A stretch of 64,000 nt of DNA, from assembly GCA_963728195.1 (NCBI GenBank), contig CAVSIX010000013.1:1-64000 (forward strand), written 5' to 3'. The DNA comes from Sva-07 sp963728195. Its GTDB lineage: Bacteria; Actinomycetota; Acidimicrobiia; Acidimicrobiales; Ilumatobacteraceae. Both the position numbers and the translations under genes were made by a program. The notes under the pieces were generated by a model. That model made no database searches and was not told where the DNA came from. It was given only the letters and a program-made list of their open reading frames with translations. Below are positions 58,112-64,000 of the stretch, one piece after another (the first letter of the stretch is position 1; each line of letters starts with the position of its first letter).

Positions 58112-58585
58112 TCAGGCGTGGTCGGACGCCTCGAGGGCGTCGAATGCGGGGCCTCGCTGTGCGATCAGGTCGACCGTGGAGCGCTCGGATCCGACCGCAC
58201 GCGCCATCTCGGCACCGATCGCCTCGTGGTCGTGATAGGCGGCAAATGCGGTCGTTCGAGGCCCCACGAGCGTGGCGATCACCCGGCCGAACGTGCCGAG
58301 GCCGCACTCGATCTTGCCGACGTCGTGGAGGATCGCACCGGCGATCTCGGCGCGTGTCGCCGCCGGACGCTCTTCGACGAACCGTCTCGCCACCGCTGCG
58401 CTGTGACGGCGGTCCTGGTTCGACAACTGGATCCACAGCGAACGCTCGCCGGCGAGCAGGTGCTCGTCGACCCACACCTCGTCGTCGACCGACGGCGGCG
58501 CCGGGGGAAGCGACGTCACGAATCGCGCCGCGAGATGCCACAGCTTGACGGCCGGGTTCGCTCCGCCGGCGCTGCGATCGCTCAT
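58112..58585 (-). CDS. HD-domain protein
   Basis: A 157-residue protein with an HD-type metal-binding pattern: HSAAVARRFV near residue 61 (His), AGAILHDVGKIECGLGTFGRVIATLVG with His87-Asp88, and AAYHDHEAIGAEMARAVG near 125 (His), ending in a helical tail. The family includes phosphohydrolases of nucleotides and cyclic dinucleotides. The HDVGKIECGLG form resembles HDIG phosphohydrolases. The ATG overlaps the xerD stop (ATGA), so it is translated with the recombinase. The substrate is not known. It is convergent with the MATE gene. Confidence 0.82.
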   Translation of the reverse strand: MSDRSAGGANPAVKLWHLAARFVTSLPPAPPSVDDEVWVDEHLLAGERSLWIQLSNQDRRHSAAVARRFVEERPAATRAEIAGAILHDVGKIECGLGTFGRVIATLVGPRTTAFAAYHDHEAIGAEMARAVGSERSTVDLIAQRGPAFDALEASDHA

Positions 58586-59511
58586 CGGGTCAGTGTGGCG
58601 CGGGGATGCGCCGAGCGGTACACGTCCCACAGACGCTCCTGGCTCACCTTGGTGTAGATCTGCGTCGTCGAGATCGAGGCGTGGCCGAGCATCTCCTGCA
58701 CCACACGCAGGTCGGCGCCGTGGTCCAGCAGGTGCGTTGCACACGAATGCCGTAGCACGTGCGGCGACAGCTCAGCACCGAGCCCGGCGCGGTTCCCGTA
58801 CTTCTTGACCACCTGCCACGCCGCCTGGCGGGTCAGGCGGCCGCCGCGGGTGTTGAGGAACACCGCTTCGGCGTCATCGCGACTGCGCCACTGATCCGGC
58901 ACGATGCGGACACGCCCGCTCGACGAGAACCAGTCCTCGAGCGCCGCTGCGGCGGTGGATCCGAACGGCACGATGCGCTCCTTGGCGCCCTTTCCGTACA
59001 GACGCACGAGCCGGGCGTCGAAGTCGATGTCGCCGATCGACAACCCGACCGCTTCGGAGATCCTGGCGCCGGTCGCGTAGAGCAGTTCGATCAGTGCGAG
59101 GTCACGACGATGGATCGGCTCGGTGACGATGACGGCGTCGAGCAGACTGGTCACCTGCGCTTCGGTCAGCGGCTTCGGAATGCCCGACGGCACGCGCACC
59201 CCTTCGAGTTCGGCCGCCGGATCGTCGCGCCGTTCGCCTTCGATCGACAGATAGCGGTGCAGCATCCTCACCGCTGCCAACTGGCGTGCGATCGACGACG
59301 TGGCCGCCCCGCTCGCACGCCGGAGCCCCACGAAGGCGACCAGCTGCTGGTGGCTGACGTCGAGCACGGTCGCGCCCTGTGCCGTCAGCCACTCGCAGTA
59401 CGTGCTCAGGTCACGTCGATAGGCGGCGATCGTGTTGGCCGAGCGACCCTTCTCGGCGACCATCCACGACAGGAACTCCTCGACCTCGATCGGCAGCTCG
59501 CGCCGCGCCAT
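58582..59511 (-). CDS. xerD: site-specific tyrosine recombinase XerD
   Basis: A 309-residue tyrosine recombinase that resolves chromosome dimers at dif with XerC. The N-terminal SAM-like domain is residues 1-100 (EEFLSWMVAEKGRSANTIAAYRRDL). The catalytic residues are all present: Arg150 in ATGARISEAV, Lys in GKGAKER near 175, HVLRHSCATHLLDHGADLR (His and Arg), LGHASI (His) and the Tyr of TTQIYTKVS near 288. The context between pyrG/NUDIX and scpA is the conserved actinobacterial xerD locus, which argues against a phage integrase. Confidence 0.95.
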   Translation of the reverse strand: MARRELPIEVEEFLSWMVAEKGRSANTIAAYRRDLSTYCEWLTAQGATVLDVSHQQLVAFVGLRRASGAATSSIARQLAAVRMLHRYLSIEGERRDDPAAELEGVRVPSGIPKPLTEAQVTSLLDAVIVTEPIHRRDLALIELLYATGARISEAVGLSIGDIDFDARLVRLYGKGAKERIVPFGSTAAAALEDWFSSSGRVRIVPDQWRSRDDAEAVFLNTRGGRLTRQAAWQVVKKYGNRAGLGAELSPHVLRHSCATHLLDHGADLRVVQEMLGHASISTTQIYTKVSQERLWDVYRSAHPRATLTR

Positions 59512-59520
59512 CGAGATACC

Positions 59521-60089
59521 TCACCCGTACGGGTGGTCCGAGGCGCGGAGGCGCCGATCGGTCAGCAGCACTGCGACGACGGTCTTGGCGTCGGCGATCT
59601 CGCCGCGTTCGACCATGGCGACCGCATCGGCCAACGGCACGTGGAGCAACTCCATGTGCTCCTCCTCGGGGCCCTGACGATCGTGTGGCACCGACGTACA
59701 GTCGGTCGCGAGGTACAGCGACGTGACCGAATCGGTCATGCCGGGAGACGGGAAGATCTCGGTGAGCAGTTCCAGCCGTCCGGCCCGAAGACCCGCTTCT
59801 TCGATCAGCTCGCGCCGGGCCACCTCGGAGGTGTCCTCGCCCTCGACGTCGCGCATCCCGGCGGGCATCTCCACGATCGTTCGTTCGTACGGCGGGCGGT
59901 ACTGCGACACGAGCACGACCGACGGGTTGCCCTCGGCGTCGAAGACCAGTGGCAGCACGCCGACCGCTCCCGGCGACCGCACGATGTCGCGGGTGAACGA
60001 CGATCCGTCCGGTGCGACGAACTCAGCGACCGCAAGATTCCACACGTGGCCCTGATGGATCGTGCGCTCGGAGAGCCGGCGGAATTCGG

Positions 60090-60093
<4 letters not shown>
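59521..60093 (-). CDS. NUDIX hydrolase (ADP-ribose pyrophosphatase type)
   Basis: A 190-residue NUDIX enzyme hydrolysing nucleoside diphosphates linked to another moiety. The Nudix box is recognisable at residues about 96-118: GMRDVEGEDTSEVARRELIEEAGL matches GX5EX7REUXEEXGU. The N-terminal strands (VVLVSQYRPPYERTIVEMPAG) resemble ADP-ribose pyrophosphatases. The start is GTG 60093, overlapping the pyrG stop (GTGA), and it lies 9 nt before xerD. Rv1700 occupies the same position in mycobacteria. Confidence 0.93.
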
Positions 60094-61760
<1,667 letters not shown>

Positions 61761-61768
61761 TCGACCAT

Positions 61769-61774
61769 TCCTCC
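61769..61774 (-). promoter_or_regulatory. ribosome-binding site GGAGGA of pyrG
   Basis: GGAGGA on the minus strand lies 8 nt before the ATG at 61760. It is one of the few strong, well-spaced ribosome sites in the window and excludes an upstream in-frame start. Confidence 0.7.
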
Positions 61775-61809
61775 GTCTCGACGCTGCTGTCGTACCCAGA
61801 TGTCGTGTA

Positions 61810-61825
61810 GGTGTCACGCGACACC
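61810..61825. repeat. small palindrome GGTGTC-ACGC-GACACC in the pyrG leader region
   Basis: A perfect 6-bp inverted repeat with a 4-nt loop, about 50 nt upstream of the pyrG start and inside the recN-pyrG gap. It could be an operator or a leader hairpin. Confidence 0.4.
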
Positions 61826-61883
61826 ATGACGGGAGATCACCTTATCTCGCGTGTCGCCGTCGACGCGTCTTCCTCTTCGACCT

Positions 61884-63494
61884 TCACGTGCCCAGCAGTT
61901 CGCGGGCGTGGTCGAGAGCCGAGGCGCTCGTCGAACCCGACAGCATGCGGGCGATCTCGACCACGCGCTCGTCGCCGGCGATCGGGACGGCCGAGGTACG
62001 GGTCTGGCCGTCGCGCACGGCCTTCGACACCGAGATCTGTGCGTCCGCCGCCGCTGCCACCTGGGCCAGGTGGGTGACGACGAGCACCTGGTGCGTGCGC
62101 CCCAACGCTCGCAGCGCATCGCCGATCGCCTGTGCGGCTGTGCCACCGATGCCGGCATCGACCTCGTCGAAGACCAACGTGCGTCCGCCGTCGGGTGATG
62201 CCGGGTCGTCGTCGATCGTCGCCGAGGACAACACGAGTCGCAGGGCCAGCATCGTCCGGGCGAGCTCGCCGCCCGATGCCACCCTGGTCAGCGGGAGCAG
62301 GGGCGAGCCCGGATTCGCCGCCAGAAGGAACTGGACCCGGTCGCCCGGATGGTCGTCGCCGTGGTCGCCGATCTCCACGCCGAGTGCGGCGTGCTCCATG
62401 GCGAGCCGGCGGAGCTCGACCTCGACGGCCGCCGCGAGTTGCGGCCCCGCGACGCGACGCCGGCGACCGACCGCTTCCGCAGCGACCCGCTCGGCGGCCA
62501 GCGCCTCCCCTCGCTGCTCGTCGAGGGCGGCGGCACGCTGGTCGAACTGCTCGAGTTCGCTCAGCCGATCGGCCGCCTCGACGTGGAAGGCCATCACCGA
62601 CGCCAGGTCGTCGCCGTACTTGCGTCGGAGGTTCTTCAGCTGCTGGCGCCGTTCACGGATCTCGGCGAGCCGCTCGGGTGCCTCGTCGATCGACTCGCCC
62701 GCCGCTCGGACCTCGGCGACGAGATCATCGAGTTCGGCCAGCAGATCACGCAGACGCGAGACCGGCTCGGAGAACGGCGAGCGACCATCGAGTGCGCCGA
62801 GTGCGTCCGACAGGGCGTCGCGCGCTCCCCCGTCGCTGCCGAGCGCCGCACCGGCCGCTGTCGCCGCCTCGCGGTGCGCCGTCGCGTCGGCAAGGAGGCT
62901 CTCCTCGGCGTCGAGCACACGATCCTCGTCGGGATCGACCACGGCGGCTGCGTCGAGTTCGTCGACTTGGAACCGCAACAGATCGATCTCGCGGGCGCGG
63001 GCGCGCTCGTCGCCGCCGAGTGCCGCCAATTCGGCATCGATCTCGGTCAATCGAGCGCGAGCCGAGCGCAACGGGCCCAGATCGATGCCGCCGAACTGGT
63101 CGAGCGCTGCTCGTTGCGTGGTCGTCGACAGCAGCGACTGGTGGGCGTGCTGCCCGTGGAGGTCGACGATGTCGGCGGCGATCTCGGCGAGCGATGCCAC
63201 GGTGGCGAGGCGGCCGTCGACGTATGCGCGCGAACGCCCCTCGGCCGGCACCACCCGGGTGAGGACCCGCTCGAAGCCGTCGGCGGTCACGAACCGGCCG
63301 TCGATCCGTGCCTCGGTTGCCCCGTGGCGCACCATCGTCGTGTCGGCGCGACCACCCACCAGCAGTTCGATGGCCTCGACGAGCATCGTCTTGCCTGCCC
63401 CGGTCTCGCCGGTGACGGCGGTCAATCCCGACCCCAGTGTCAGCTCGATGCGATCGATGACGCCGAGATTCTCGATGTGGAGTTCGGTGAGCAT
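61884..63494 (-). CDS. recN: DNA repair protein RecN
   Basis: A 536-residue SMC-like ATPase in double-strand break repair. Walker A is in VTGETGAGKTMLVEAIELL near residue 30, followed by DIVDLHGQHAHQSLL near 110. Two central helical arms of coiled-coil character span about 155-350. The ABC signature is LLPLTRVASGGELARTMLALRLVL near 405, and Walker B is TLVFDEVDAGIGGTAAQAIGDAL near 435. It is slightly shorter than E. coli RecN in the arms. It lies 15 nt after the nadK stop in the order typical of actinobacteria. Confidence 0.95.
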   Translation of the reverse strand: MLTELHIENLGVIDRIELTLGSGLTAVTGETGAGKTMLVEAIELLVGGRADTTMVRHGATEARIDGRFVTADGFERVLTRVVPAEGRSRAYVDGRLATVASLAEIAADIVDLHGQHAHQSLLSTTTQRAALDQFGGIDLGPLRSARARLTEIDAELAALGGDERARAREIDLLRFQVDELDAAAVVDPDEDRVLDAEESLLADATAHREAATAAGAALGSDGGARDALSDALGALDGRSPFSEPVSRLRDLLAELDDLVAEVRAAGESIDEAPERLAEIRERRQQLKNLRRKYGDDLASVMAFHVEAADRLSELEQFDQRAAALDEQRGEALAAERVAAEAVGRRRRVAGPQLAAAVEVELRRLAMEHAALGVEIGDHGDDHPGDRVQFLLAANPGSPLLPLTRVASGGELARTMLALRLVLSSATIDDDPASPDGGRTLVFDEVDAGIGGTAAQAIGDALRALGRTHQVLVVTHLAQVAAAADAQISVSKAVRDGQTRTSAVPIAGDERVVEIARMLSGSTSASALDHARELLGT

Positions 63495-63509
63495 CGTGGA
63501 GGTCCGGCC

Positions 63510-64000
63510 TCAGCGGTCTGCGAGGCCGAACTTGGCCTTGAGGATCTGGTGGTAGTGCTCGCTGCCGAAGCGGACGAAGTTCGCTGTCGATTCCGAAGGC
63601 GTGCACGCCACGACGTCGCCGTCGTCGAGCGGTGCGACCGGTTGACCGTCGAGCACCAGTTCGGCGACCCGGTGGCCGGACACCTCGATCTCGATCGTCT
63701 CGGACGGGTCGAGCACCAGCGTGCGGTCGAAGAGCATGTGCGGCGACACCGGCGTCAGCAGCATCGCCCGATGGCGCGGTGACACGACGGGACCACGCGC
63801 CGACAGCGAGTAGGCGGTCGATCCGGTCGGCGTTGCGACGATCAGGCCGTCGGCCGCGTAGTACGTGAACGGCTCGCCGTCGATCCGTGCCAGCAACCGG
63901 ACGGTGTGGCCCGACGCAGCCTTCTCCACCACGGCCTCGTTCAGCGCCCGACCGACGACCTGGCCGTTCACCGCAACGTCGAGCATCATGCGCCGGTCGA
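63510..64000 (-). CDS. nadK: NAD kinase, C-terminal part (gene runs off the window)
   Basis: About 163 C-terminal residues of NAD kinase, which phosphorylates NAD to NADP. Visible signatures: VNGQVVGRALNEAVVEK, the substrate-binding YYAADGLIVATPTGSTAYSLSA near the middle, SPRHRAMLLTPVSPHML and a final FGSEHYHQILKAKFGL. The N-terminal GGDG motif lies beyond position 64000. It is followed closely by recN, as in mycobacteria (ppnK-recN). Confidence 0.93.
   Translation of the reverse strand, partial: DRRMMLDVAVNGQVVGRALNEAVVEKAASGHTVRLLARIDGEPFTYYAADGLIVATPTGSTAYSLSARGPVVSPRHRAMLLTPVSPHMLFDRTLVLDPSETIEIEVSGHRVAELVLDGQPVAPLDDGDVVACTPSESTANFVRFGSEHYHQILKAKFGLADR

Overview
The window is high-GC DNA with GTG starts, ATGA/GTGA gene overlaps and TANNNT -10 boxes lying directly in front of start codons. 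The gene content fits an actinobacterium: DprE1/DprE2, a DppR-synthase-type UbiA protein, AftD-like arabinosyltransferases and a conserved recN-pyrG-xerD-scpAB-rluB block. My best guess is Acidimicrobiia (Ilumatobacter-like). That placement rests on gene content and style alone, because no search was run.

Layout. 1-4.4 kb: tRNA-Pro, a small zinc-ribbon membrane protein, der, a DUF512 radical-SAM-like protein, and divergent ispH. 4.4-10.9 kb: a 14-helix-type MFS exporter, an acyl-CoA dehydrogenase, a flavin reductase, a SirB1-like protein, a fatty acyl-CoA synthetase carrying two frameshifts, and a glyoxalase-fold protein. 11-17.6 kb: a polyamine-type ABC operon (potA with one frameshift, potD, potB, potC) running into a glycerophosphodiesterase, then a gamma-glutamyltransferase-like gene. 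17.8-27.8 kb: a catabolic island with an LLM flavin oxidoreductase, a cytosine-deaminase-like amidohydrolase, an SDR, a NitT/TauT-type ABC transporter, a carbamoyl-amino-acid-hydrolase-type M20 peptidase, a creatininase-fold amidase and a PYROXD2-like oxidoreductase. 27.9-33.2 kb: a site-2-protease-like M50 protein, a phosphoribosyltransferase and a three-subunit xanthine dehydrogenase.

33.4-50.9 kb looks like a cell-envelope arabinan locus. On the + strand a PIG-V-type mannosyltransferase, two giant tandem AftD-like GT-C arabinofuranosyltransferases and a polyprenol-phosphate mannose synthase-like GT2 lie close together. Converging on the - strand is a set that can make the donor decaprenyl-phospho-arabinose: a HAD phosphatase, DppR synthase (UbiA), a methyltransferase, DprE1 and DprE2, followed by GT4, GT2 and DUF2304 genes. 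The two halves could together make and use polyprenyl-phosphate arabinose.

50.9-64 kb is a conserved housekeeping block on the - strand (nadK, recN, pyrG, NUDIX, xerD, an HD protein, scpA, scpB, rluB, tyrA, aroA) with trpS and a MATE exporter on the + strand. Several intergenic spaces hold related palindromes of about 47 nt with TTCTCGTGAAC-like ends. Two of them bracket the MATE gene and supply its likely start codon and its stop codon.
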